From Dirofilaria immitis (Eukaryota > Nematoda > Chromadorea > Rhabditida > Onchocercidae): a stretch of DNA of 64,000 nucleotides. This document shows positions 26,531 to 43,560 of this stretch, in pieces. The notes under the pieces were generated by a model. It was not told the DNA's origin and made no database searches. It worked only from the letters and a program-made list of their open reading frames with translations. Numbering within the stretch: position 1 is the stretch's first letter; each line of letters begins with the position of its first letter. The translations under genes and the position numbers were made by a program. Where the stretch lies: NCBI GenBank assembly GCA_024305405.1, contig JAKNDB010000068.1, positions 3,410,501 to 3,474,500 on the forward strand, given 5' to 3'.

Positions 26531-26588
26531 CTGGAATAGTTATCTTTTCAGTTGCATTTCGAACATACCAGGAAGGAGCATCAGTGTC
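26531..26588 (-). CDS. Orphan exon-like segment, unassigned
   Basis: A 58-base open segment lies between a strong acceptor (TTTCAG) and a GTAGTT donor on the minus strand. It reads DTDAPSWYVRNATEKITIP plus one base (phase 0 to 1). Composition and codon choice look coding in contrast to the flanks. Joining it to the first spinster exon meets a stop in the needed frame, so it is not clearly part of that gene; it could be an exon of an otherwise unseen gene or an alternative 5' exon. No family recognised. Confidence 0.35.
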
Positions 26589-28461
26589 CTGAAACAATTG
26601 TGATGTCACCACGGATTTCTTATCAAAATCGAAATAAAATTTCTACGAAATTCAAATGAATTTCTTCTAAAAATGCAATTCAAAATTTCTGGAATATTTT
26701 TTGATAATTAATTGTCGTTTCCTCCTAACATTGTATTTTTTTTTCAACTTTTGTCATTTATTTAATTTTCATTCTGTGATTTTGTCTAACAAAAATTTTA
26801 GACATTATTGCTATTTGATACATAGAAAGCAAAGATCGTACGAAAATTTTCAAATTATAATTTAGCAATATTTTTACAATAATACGACACACATAAATTA
26901 AAGATTAGATAAAGTTTTTAAATAATTTATAATTTTTTATTTTCAGAAAAAATCGAATGAAAGTTTAAATAATTCCAAATTTCAATATACATATATGTAT
27001 ATATAACTTTATAATAAAGAAATATATAAAAATTCATTTTTAACTCTTACAAATAATTAAAATGTTAAAAAAAAGATATCAACAGAATGAATGATCATAA
27101 TAAATGATTGATATAAATCGAGTAATAATTGATAATAAATTCTCGAATATTTTTTTAACAAACAATCTTTTTTTTAAATAATTAATTTTTGAAAAAAAAG
27201 TAAACACTGATGAATGTAATCATTTATCAATTTGCGACGATTAAAAATAAAGTTTTGCTTTTTTTCTTTCTTAAAATATTTTAATGTAAGAAAATTTAAT
27301 TTTAAAAGAAACGATATGATATCTATCACTTCTCTCAATTCAATTTTCAATCATTATTATCTATATCAACTAGTTAAATTTTTTTGGCCAATCTAACACT
27401 TTCTGGCCAGCTATCCGATAATTTTTGGCCAATTATGTGAAAATTTCTTCATTTTTTTATAACATTTCTTTTCATCATATTAGGCTTTTGTTTTCACACC
27501 ATTTATGGCTTCCATTTATAAGTTGGACAAATTTTTTTAAACTTTTGTTAGCTCAACAAATTTAATCTCGAAATTGCAAACATATAGATAGATATATGAA
27601 TGATATGATATTTTGTTATATGATTACTCATTTGTCAATTAATTATGATATAAATATGATCACATAAAATTTATGATTAGATAGAAATAAATTATTTCTA
27701 ATTCCATTCCCGCGATATATCAGTTTATATCATCGAATAATATAAATAATATTTAATAATATATATGCTATACGAGAAAAGATTATTTTAAAAAATTTTA
27801 GAATAATAATTATTGTTTTATATATATATATATATCCATTGTTGGGATAAAATTATGAAATTGCCAATTTCTATTAATCGTTCAATTTCTATTAAAACAA
27901 TTATTTTATTTCTATTCGATAAAATAAATATTTTTATTCTATTAATATTTATCATATTTTAGTAGTATAAAATAAGCTTATCATGGTAGAAAATAAGCTT
28001 ATCAATTATTTATTCATATCAATATCTGTTGCCTTTTTTTCCAAACATATTTTATAATAAAATTTTCATAATTTTCGTTTATTATTTAATCAAATTTGCA
28101 CAATTTTTGATTAAGGGATTATAAGAATAACATTATTGATATAGTATAAGATAGTAATAATGATAATATTAAAAGTACCAAATTGTGATTATTACTGGAT
28201 GATAAGAGAAGATTATAATTTTAATAATTGCAATAACCAGTAATAGAAATAATAACAATAATGATAACAAAAATCCGTAATTATTTTAATTGATAACAAT
28301 TGATAGCATTCAATTGTATGATAAAAGAAAAGATCAAAAAAAAATGGATTTTTGAGATAATTTTCAAATTTACAATTTGTGCAGTCGATAGAATTGACTG
28401 AAAATTCTCTAACTTTTGCTGATTTAAAAAAAAAAAAGGCGAACGATCGTCTATTACACAT

Positions 28462-28462
<1 letters not shown>

Positions 28463-28547
<85 letters not shown>
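28463..28547. repeat. (CA)n microsatellite
   Basis: About 40 CA repeats with one AA interruption near 28500, preceded by a poly-A run. Open frames across it (Thr-His or Cys-Val repeats) are not genes. Confidence 0.98.
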
Positions 28548-28553
<6 letters not shown>

Positions 28554-28729
28554 CATACACAATACAATACATGCACACATACATACAGACATATACACAT
28601 ACATTGTTAATGGTAAAAACAAGTTTTCGTTATAAAAACAAATTCCCATCCCAATTTGCAATACAATCCTTGTCGTATATACCTATCGAATATTTCGGCG
28701 ATATTACATTTTTCCTCCCATCCAATATT

Positions 28730-28757
28730 CATACATACATATATATATGTATGTATG
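28730..28757. repeat. Palindrome of CATA and TATG repeats
   Basis: A CATACATACATAT arm is followed by its exact complement across a three-base centre, forming a self-complementary 28-base sequence. It is probably a by-product of CATA repeat expansion and inversion. Confidence 0.7.
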
Positions 28758-30483
28758 TATCGATATCGATTTTCATTTAAATATTTATTTTCATATACAA
28801 AAGAAATTGTTTATTTTCGGAATAAAATAAATATTTATTATTAATTAATGAAAATTGAGAAAGGGAAATATTAATTAATTAATTAATTAATAACATTTCA
28901 TTTATTGGGAAGGTATAATTTTAAAATAATTTATAATTTATTTTTAAAAATTATATTCTTTTGCTTTTCGTTTGATAAACTTAAAATTTTATAGAAAAAT
29001 TACTTCAAACTTAAACTTGAAACTTTTCTTGAGATCGTGTTTATTTGTTTAAAAAAAAAAATGATTAGAATTAGTTAGGAAATTATCTCTAAATTATTAT
29101 CTTAATATTTTTTTTTGCATTATTTCGATTTCATTACCAATTTTAATTCTATCAATTATTGATCATTCACTAACAGCTTAATTAATCGATATCAATTATT
29201 AGTTATAATTTTTTTAATATTCTAATTGTATTATTTAAATCATTTTAACAGTGAACAATAATTGAATAATTGTATTTAAGATATTAAATTAATTTTTAAA
29301 ATACTAAAATAAATAATTATTCTTTTTATTATTGCTTATTTATCAAAAGAACTTCAATAAAATTAAATAAATTATTATTTCATTAGAAAACAAAACAATG
29401 CAATAATATATTTATAAATATTAAATTAAATTTTAAATTAAAACAATAAAAAATAAAAATAATTTTTATTCTCTGAATGAAATATAATAATTCTTTTTTT
29501 CAAAATTTCAGATTCCAACATTATATTTTACATTTCGTTTTTTCTTGAAGTCAATTTTTATGTGCTACAAAATGAAAAAATTCCTATTTTTTATCAATTC
29601 ATTTCATATTAGGATTATTTCAATTACCTATTAATAATAATGCATTTTATAATTTTTATTATTCAATTTCTGATTGATAACAAAATGATAATCACTATTT
29701 ACATGACTTTTAAATTTTCAAGAATTTTAAAGATGGAAAAAAGTACAAAGAAGTGGCAAGAAATAAAAGAGAAAAAAAAGGTCGTTTAACTGATTAACAT
29801 TTTTCATATAATGGTGATAAAAAAATTTCGTGATTGATAATTGATCGCTGTGTGATAAGACGAAATTGTATGGGATGGGTGAATAGGTATTATCGATGAC
29901 CGCATGACTGATCAGGATTTTTACATACTCATGAAATAAAGAGAGAAGTGATAAATGAACAGGTAATTTAGGTTATGTAAAATATGTCGTCGTCGATATG
30001 TGATGAAATGATAGGATGAGAAAGAGAGGATGATAGATAATGAAATATTGAAATATAGAAATAATCAAGAATTAATCGATTTTCTTTTATATTCAAACAT
30101 TGACGGTCAAATTCTTTTTTATCATTTGCAGTATATATATATTTTTTTCATTATTTCATTATTTCAATTAAAATATTTTAAATAATAAATTCAATTTAAT
30201 TCAATTAAAATATATTAATATGCAAATGATGAAAATGAGATGATAAAATAAGATGAAAGAAAAAAGTAAAAAAATACGATAAGATGAATGAAATTTGATA
30301 AAAATATCATTTTCTTAAAATTCTCTTCCTTTTGCATTTTTCAATTGTTTTGTTTATCACTCGTTAATTATCATCCGAAATGAGCGATTAATTTTTCCCA
30401 TTTGAGTTTGACGCATAAAAATAATATTTACTTCTTATTCGATAATTTGCATATTATTATTACTAATTAATCTCATCTTTGAT

Positions 30484-30496
30484 ATTATTATTTATT

Positions 30497-30568
<72 letters not shown>

Positions 30569-30570
30569 GC
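30484..30570. repeat. (ATTT)n and (ATT)n microsatellite
   Basis: A short ATTT block passes into about 21 ATT repeats, ending in GCTATTACTGCTGTTG. Confidence 0.97.
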
Positions 30571-30759
30571 TATTACTGCTGTTGTGTTATTTTTATAATC
30601 GTCCATTATTATTCTTTTATTATTATCATTTCATATGACTAATAATGAATGATATATTTAACAGAAAAGACTTTACCATCATTTTTTTCTTATGTTATAT
30701 TGAAATATTAAAATCGACTTTTTTTCTTTTAGTTTTTCCTTTAAACCTTTGAACGTCAG

Positions 30760-31330
30760 AATTGATCCAACAAATGCTATTTTTCCTAATTTCTTTCTAT
30801 TACTTCGAAAATTTCAACGTATTTTATAAAAAAATCGTTACCATTATCATTATCATTATCATTATCACTATTATTGTCATTCTTGTCATAATTGTCATCT
30901 TCTTTAGCATTATTTTCCTCTTTTTTTTCTATTAAAGTGCATTAAAAGAAATTTTCTTGCAATATTTCAATACAAAATAGAATCTAACCAAACATACCAA
31001 TAGATAATATCATTATCATTTTTCATGATCGTCATCATTATCACTATTATTGCTATTCTTCTTCTTATTATTATTCCTCGCATTATTCTATCATTTTTCC
31101 ATTCTTTTTCTTGTTGAAGTACAATAAAAGGATTTTTATTATACATTTAAATATATTCATAAAAATCAATTAAATAAATCTCAATCAGACATACCAAATG
31201 ATAATATCATTATTATTTTGCATGACCGTTATCACTTATCATCATCACTATTATTTCTATTTTTATTATTTTATCTTTCTCATCATTTCATCATTTCCTT
31301 CTTTTTCTTATTGATGTATGTCAAAAGAAT
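30760..31330. repeat. Triplicated block of about 185 bases
   Basis: Three decayed direct copies, each with the same order of parts: AGATAATATCATTATCATT-like start, CATTATCACTATTATT core, TCTTTTTCTTGTTGAAGT-like middle, AAAAGGAATTTT and a CATTTAAATATATTC end. Copies begin near 30830, 31000 and 31190. Non-coding. Confidence 0.65.
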
Positions 31331-31795
31331 TCTTTAACATTTAAACATATTTATGAAAATTCATACCCTAAATGGATTATACTCAAACAAATCGATTATT
31401 TCATTTTAAATTAATATTATAAAAATAAAATGAAAATTCCATTTTCCTGATCAACATTTTGCGATAAAGCTTCATATCATTATCATTGAAAATTAGATTC
31501 AGAAATTCGATGAAATTAATGTGTAATCATGTCATCATCAATGATTTAATCAATCAATTTAGTCTAATCAATTGATTTATTAAAATTGTAATTAGTAAAT
31601 ATTTTTATGCAAATTTGTTTATTTTGTATAAAAAAATATAAATATAAAATTATATTTAAAAAATTTGTATATTTTTCAACTATTCCTTTCTTTTTCTTTT
31701 TATTTTTTTAATGAAATATTTCTTTTTTAATCGATTAAATTAATTTGATACGATTTTTCGTTTATGCATACTATTTATAGAATAATTTGAATAAG

Positions 31796-31837
31796 ATGGC
31801 GAGAAATTTTTATCGCTTTGATATGGTCGAAATTTGA
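31796..31837 (+). other. Short upstream reading frame overlapping the C1GALT1-like start
   Basis: ATG GCG AGA ... ATT TGA gives a 13-residue frame whose stop overlaps the next ATG as TGATG. If the transcript begins upstream, ribosomes would end here exactly on the main start codon, an arrangement that can throttle initiation or allow re-initiation. Whether this ATG is transcribed or removed by trans-splicing is unknown. Confidence 0.4.
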
Positions 31838-34800
31838 TGCGAAAAGTGATTTTGATATTATCGCGACTAGTCGCAATTTGTCGCAAACAATCATTTTCAT
31901 CTAATCCTAGTTTAAAATTTACTATTGGTATTTTAATTGGCATATTAATTGGATTTTGTGCAACAGTTAATTATAACGATGAAATTTCAACAAGCATTAC
32001 GCAATCATTTTTAATCAATCAAAGGAAACAACAATTAATTTCAATTAATTTCAATACATCAATTCTATCCGATATTCAATTACAATGTATTATATTTATT
32101 CATCCAAAACAATTATTTAAATGGAAATATGTAGAAGCTATACGTGATACATATACTAAACAATGTAATCATACCATTTATATAACAAATTCAAATGATA
32201 TTCGTCGTAAATTTTCAGGTAATTTATTATTAATTCGTATTTTGGGCAAATTTTAATCATTTGCTCATTTCAGATAACTTATGAATAATTTAATTATTTT
32301 AATAGAAATGTATTTTTATATAGCATTTAACTATTTCCTTATATCAGATAACTTATTTTATTATATGAATAACTTATTACTATTTTATATTTACATATCT
32401 TGGGTAATTTATTTTATCATTTAGATAACTTATTATTGTTTTATATAATATTTTAATATTAAATTTAACGATTATCAATGATTATTGCCAACATTATTAT
32501 TATTATCACTGCAATTACTATTATTATTATTTGTTAACAATATTGCTGTTTTAATATAATATTATTGAATATAATATAAAATAATAAATTTCATCTGGTT
32601 AAAGCTTATATCTTAATACATTTATTTTTATAAAATTTTTTTATTAACAATTAAACATTTATTATTAATTTTTTATTAATTAGAATTTTTATTTAAAATA
32701 TTAAAAGATAAAATTTATTATTGAATTGCTTTTTACAGAGTTATAAAAAAAAGTTTTGATTATAAAATTAATGTAACTGATATGAGAATTTTTGTTATCA
32801 TAATAGAATTTTATAGCAATATTGTTTTATTTTTATCACTTTTCCATTGTCTCATATCAGTTACAATTAATTTCATAATCGAAACTTTTTCGATTACCCA
32901 ATGGTTATCAGTTTTTGCTTATCAATGCAAAAATTTTTCAATCAAAAATCTTATCAATTTTTACTTATCAATCGCATATTTTTATCAATTTTTTTAACTT
33001 ATTATATAATTATAATCATTTAAGAAAATCTTAATATTGCATTTGTAAATACGAATAAAACACAATATCATTGGGATTTATATCGTCAAATTATCATTTA
33101 TTCCGCTAAATATAATAAAACACAATATCCATATTGGACAATTATCGGTGATGAGCAAACATTTATTGTTATGACAAATTTACGAAAATTATTATCAACT
33201 ATCAATAATCCCAAACAATCTCTTATATTAGGAAGGATAATCACTCGAAGGTTAATTTTAAATTTTATTTTTTAAATTTGATAAATTCAAAGATAGAAAT
33301 TAATCTTCAATAATACAACAATAATTTCTTATAAATTTAATAAATTTGTTGATAATTATCAAAAAGCTTAGTTTTAATTTTTATCTTTAAATTTTTGATA
33401 AATTCAAATTTCATTAATCTTCAATAATTTAACAACACATTTCTTATATCAAAGGGAAAAATTGATAAATTTGATGATAATTTAATGAATTTGAAAAAGT
33501 TTAGTTTTATCACAAAATTTTCAATGAATTTAAAATACTAAATAAAAAAGGCAGAAATTTATAAATTATCCTTTACAAATTCTACGTTTTGTAATATATC
33601 AAAAAGCACTAAAAATTATGTTCATCTAAATATATAAATCTTTTCCGGCAAATTACCAAGGGAAGAAAACTCTTCTTTTCTCGAGAATTCCAAAATAAAA
33701 TGAAATATTGTCTTTTTTGTCTCTAAGCTCTCGAAAGAATAACTGTTATTTTCTCGAGGATTTCCAAAACAAAGGAATGATAATGATAAAAAAATGATAA
33801 TAATGTCATTTTTATTCATGCTCTCAGAAAAAATGTTATCAGAATTCGTCAATAATTATTTCTAATATATTTTAAGAATAAATGATTTATAATCTGCCAT
33901 TTGTTACTAAATGATGCAATCAATCATATTTATCATTAATATATTATTATTATTATCTATCATGTATAGCTGTCATTATCAGCTAATATCAATCATGTAA
34001 ATGATCAATGATCATTTCTAATATCATTTGAAGAATTAAAATTAAAATTAATCCTCCATTTTTTTTATTTTTCAGAAATATACTTTCATATTTATTTCCA
34101 TGGAATGTTTATACAACAATTCTACCTCATGCTGGTATCGTTTTTTCTCGATCAGCTCTCAAATATCTGGCTAATGATAAATGTTTTGGATGGTTATCAC
34201 CACGTGCTACAGAACGAGCATTAATACAATGTATTAATTTAATGAATATTCAACTTATCGATCCAATTGATAAGGTTATCATCCGCATTAATATATTTAA
34301 CTATTAACAGTTAATCATATTAGTGTTCAAAAAGGAACTAATGAAGTATAATTCATTAATCGAATTGGTAAGCTCATTGCATATATTAGAACATTAAATT
34401 ATTATCAGTTAATATAAATTTTAATGCAATTTATAATTTATCGATACAACTGATAAGAGTTATCATATATATTAATACATTTAACTATTATCAGTTAATC
34501 GTATCAGTGTTTAAAAAAACAGCCTAATAAAGGAATAAATATATTTATTGACCAATATTAGTACATTAGATTATTATCGGCTTATCATATTATATCAATA
34601 CTTTGGGAAATAACATATATTATAGGAAGGGAAGCATTTATTTGATCCAGGTGGTTTAAAAAATTATTTGAAAGGAATGGATCAAAAAAATCCAAAAAGA
34701 TTACGGTATTCATTGCTTGTTTCTTTTTTTTAAATTATTATCATTGGTTGTAAATTAATTATTTGATAATTGGGTTATTTGTTTAATTAAACAAAGAAAT

Positions 34801-35172
34801 TTGTATTTCTTATTTCGATTTTGTTTAACAAAAATTTTTGATTATCGATTATTTCCACTTTTTTTTCAATATTAAATAAATAAAAATAAATTAACCAATC
34901 AATCAGTAACTGTTTAAATTAGGTTGGCAGCTTGAAAAACTTTTCATACCGAATTTTGATCCTTTTTTTTAATTTATTTTCTTATCTTCTTTTGCATATT
35001 ATTTATCATTAATTTATTATCATTCCATAATTTGTTATCAATTTCTTTTTATTTTTAGAATGAATCTCTTCATTGCTGTAGTGATGAAGCTGTATCATTC
35101 GGTGATTTGAATTATCATAATCATCGAATTTTGCATTTTATAACTAACAAAATCAAAGTATTTGGCTATTAA
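31837..35172 (+). CDS. C1GALT1-like GT31 glycosyltransferase, degenerate catalytic motif (5 exons)
   Basis: Exons: 31837-32218, 33025-33250, 34076-34274, 34626-34705, 35059-35172; about 333 residues (core 1 beta-1,3-galactosyltransferase is 363). A hydrophobic segment near residues 28-44 (FTIGILIGILIGFCATV) predicts a type II Golgi membrane protein. Family matches: CIIFIHPKQLFKWKYVEAIRDTYTKQC, split here by position as the first strand and helix; WTIIGDEQTFIVMTNLRKLL; HAGIVFSRSALKYL; HCCSDEAVSF near the C-terminus. The metal-binding DxD (DDD in active C1GALT1) aligns with DEQ, and the ED of the SIEDLALG motif aligns with TE, so activity is doubtful; a Cosmc-like chaperone or another role is possible. 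Exon 4 needs one more base (A7 run 34684-34690) to join exon 5 in the conserved frame. Intron 3 holds copies of its own exon junction. Confidence 0.82.
32753..32885. repeat. Inverted repeat with 35-base arms in intron 1 of the C1GALT1-like gene
   Basis: Arms at 32753-32787 and 32850-32885 differ by two substitutions and one gap and enclose about 62 bases. The inner ends read GTAACTGATATGAGA and its complement. It could be a hairpin-forming MITE remnant; TA target duplications are not evident. Confidence 0.75.
34255..34605 (+). repeat. Tandem copies of the exon 3/intron 3 junction in the C1GALT1-like gene
   Basis: The segment from the last 20 bases of exon 3 through the donor and about 60 bases of intron (34255-34335) recurs with decay at about 34353-34428, 34437-34531 and 34540-34605. 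Shared landmarks are TTATCGATCCAATTGATAAG or TTATCGATACAACTGATAAG, then GTTATCAT, TTAACTATTA and CAGTTAATC. The unit is about 90 bases. Confidence 0.75.
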
Positions 35173-36329
35173 ATATAATACGGTATATTTTTAATTAAAT
35201 TTATGCAATTATCTTCATGTCTAATTTAATGTGCTAGTTGTTAATTAAATTTTTATCAATTCATATCATTTTATCAGCAATAAATATATGTATGCAAATT
35301 GATAACTAATTCTACGATGTATTTTTGTTGAACGATTTAAAAAAAAATTTAATGTTTTAAATAATAATAAAAGAATTGGAAAAAGAGAAAAATTGAAAAA
35401 TAATAACAAATTGAAATTAAAATTTTTTTTTGACTTGTAAATATAAATTATATAAAAATTTTGAATTTAATAATTTTCTTGCATTATTTGTTTTATTTAA
35501 TTAGTGCTTTGATTCATTTTATTATAATTTTTTTGTTTGTTATTTCAATTAATTCATCATTTTTGGCCCTTCTTCATGATCCTCGGAAGAATTTTACCAA
35601 TTTTGTTATTAAAAATAAGATGATAATGATGACACTGATAATATTGATGGTAATGATGATGACGATGATGATGGTGATAATGATGATATTTCCATTTCAT
35701 TCTTTTACTGTTTCTTTTTTATAATCTTTATCACAGTCATAAATTTATCGTCGAATTCCTTATTGAAATAAAATGGTAATTATGATGATGACGATTGGTG
35801 ATAATGATGATGTCATTTCTATTACATCTTTTTAACTTATTTAATTCATCGTAACTGTCAAATTCATTATTGTGATTGAGGTGATAATAATAAGAATAAC
35901 GATAGTGGTGGCGATCATAATGATAATAATAATCATGATGACAATGATGATCATGTTGCGATAGCAATGATTTAATATTTCAATTTTGCTATTATATTTT
36001 AATATATTTCAATAAAAAACAAAATTAAAAAAAATTAATTTTTAAAATTTAATCATTCCGTCAACAAAGATTTTTCATTCTTTTTTCTAATCTTCGAAAT
36101 ATTCAACAAAACTAATAATTAACAAATAAATTATACAAAATTTTATTCAAATCATTGAAAAAATATTTATTTAACAAATCATTATTATTAATTTATTTAT
36201 AATAATTATTATATGCCAAAAGAAATTAATAATTTTTATAAAAAAGGCCAAATATTAATTTGTCAATTAATTATATCATAAATTAAAAATTTCTCGATAA
36301 CATTTTCTTATCAAATTTCCATTTATTTT
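35173..36329. other. Intergenic region between convergent C1GALT1-like and tubulin genes
   Basis: Both genes end here. Contents are AT-rich sequence and TGATGA/ATGATG simple repeats (about 35620-35690 and 35780-35955). Met-rich or His-rich frames across the repeats are not genes. Confidence 0.6.
35620..35955. repeat. Interrupted ATG/GATGAT simple repeats
   Basis: Two blocks of TGATGATGA-type triplets separated by AT-rich unique sequence. Confidence 0.85.
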
Positions 36330-42145
<5,816 letters not shown>

Positions 42146-42158
42146 TTTTTGTTACTTC

Positions 42159-42201
42159 CAGTATATTTAATATAGCGTAACGTAACGTGACGTGACGTCG
42201 T
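42159..42201 (-). promoter_or_regulatory. Probable alpha-tubulin promoter with four spaced ACGT cores
   Basis: Just before the inferred first exon, ACGT occurs four times at exact 5-base spacing (42180, 42185, 42190, 42195), including TGACGTGACGTC, which holds CRE/bZIP-type half sites. A TATATTAAATA element (about 42160-42174 on the minus strand) lies between it and the first ATG. Clustered ACGT cores are known bZIP targets; function here is inference. Confidence 0.45.
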
Positions 42202-43329
42202 TAAATTTCAATATTTCACCACAATATACAATTGAAACTATAAAAATAGAAGTAAAAAATTATTGACACATTTTAGAATGCAAATTATTATTTAACAGAT
42301 TAAACCTAACTTATATTTCGAAATTATCTAACAACTTATTTTCCTCTATTTTATTATCAACTTGTTTACAAGTGCAGAACAGAAATGAATGGATCAGAAA
42401 TTTTATGCAACTCCGTACTCCATTTTCCTTATCATCATTTACTATCATCATATTTTCTATCAATTTCATCTCATCAAAATGCTCAAAATTTCGTTCAAGG
42501 CCTTTTGTGTAACTCTTAAGTGAACAAAATTCCATTTCTACGAATATCTCAAATACGACGAAGTAGTAGGGGAATAACGATGGAGTTAAAGAGAAAAATA
42601 GTAAAGGGCAAATGAGGTCAATAACAAAATCGACGAAATTTTTTTTTTTCAAAACTTTTACATATTTTTCTCTTTCAATAAAAATTCATCCATTAATCAT
42701 ATAATATTCTCATTTCATTTTATATTCTTTTTTTTTTTTGCAAAAATTGTGTAACAGAATTATTCATCGAGAAATTATATATTATTTCGTAATGAATGTG
42801 AAAAAGAAATTTGTTGAAATAATTTTTGCAACGAGAAGAGAAGAATTGATGTGAGAAAAATTTTTTAAAATAAATTATATATAAAATTATTGTCAATCGT
42901 AATCTAATCGTTCATCTTATGAATCTCTTTTTCATTTTCCATCAGTTTTGTCCTTCAATTTCATCTTTAAAATATCAAATGTTCGATATCAATTTCTTCC
43001 TCCTCTTTTTCCGTTTTTTTTCTTTTAGAAAACAAAAAACAAATTATGCTATGATGTTTACATATAATGAAGAAATATTATAAAATGATTATTTGATATA
43101 ATATAGTGAAATTAGAATAAAATTGCAAAATTTTTAGATTAATTCGATATTCAATTAAATTTAATTTATTCGAAATATTTAATTCAACTTAATATAAACA
43201 TATGTAAAAAGCGAAAAAAGAAAGAAAAGTGAAACTAATACATTTTACTATTTATTTACGATAGAGCGAAAGTTTTTTTCTCTTTTTTTTTTATAAATTA
43301 TTTATTCAAATTTATTCGTTCAACTCGAT

Positions 43330-43560
43330 AATAATCCATTGTAATAAAGGAAGAACAGAACTATGATAATATATTCATAGGAAACGATATATCATTGTCA
43401 AATGAAATACTATAATCTTTTGCAGACAAAGAAATACTGTGAGCGATGAAGTACGATAATATACCAGAAGCAATTAAATACCATAGAAGAAGGAATACGA
43501 TAATCTACCATGAACAAAGAAATGCTTTTATAATAAAAAAGTACGGTAATCAATTATATC
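43330..43560. repeat. Decayed repeat with TACGATAATATACC-type motif
   Basis: About five loosely spaced copies of GAAATACxATAATxTACC in 230 bases, interleaved with variable A-rich sequence. Confidence 0.4.

Larger units (their letters stand above)
25106..31836. other. Large intergenic region, AT-rich, repeat-bearing
   Basis: Apart from one orphan exon-like segment (26531-26588) no coding sequence is supported. It includes a short 30-base repeat (25975-26050), the CA microsatellite (28463-28547), an ATT microsatellite (30484-30570) and a triplicated 185-base block (30760-31330). It should contain the promoters of the divergently arranged spinster and C1GALT1-like genes. Confidence 0.55.

Noticed and set aside
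28213..28780. Cys-Val and Thr-His repeat reading frames of over 120 codons
   Set aside because: They exist only because a CA microsatellite has no stop codons in several frames.
35461..35967. Met-rich and His-rich frames between the two convergent genes
   Set aside because: Products of ATGATG repeats.
42311..42652. 113-codon minus-strand frame upstream of alpha-tubulin
   Set aside because: Phe/Lys/Asn-rich composition typical of AT-rich noncoding DNA, no domain, no splice context.
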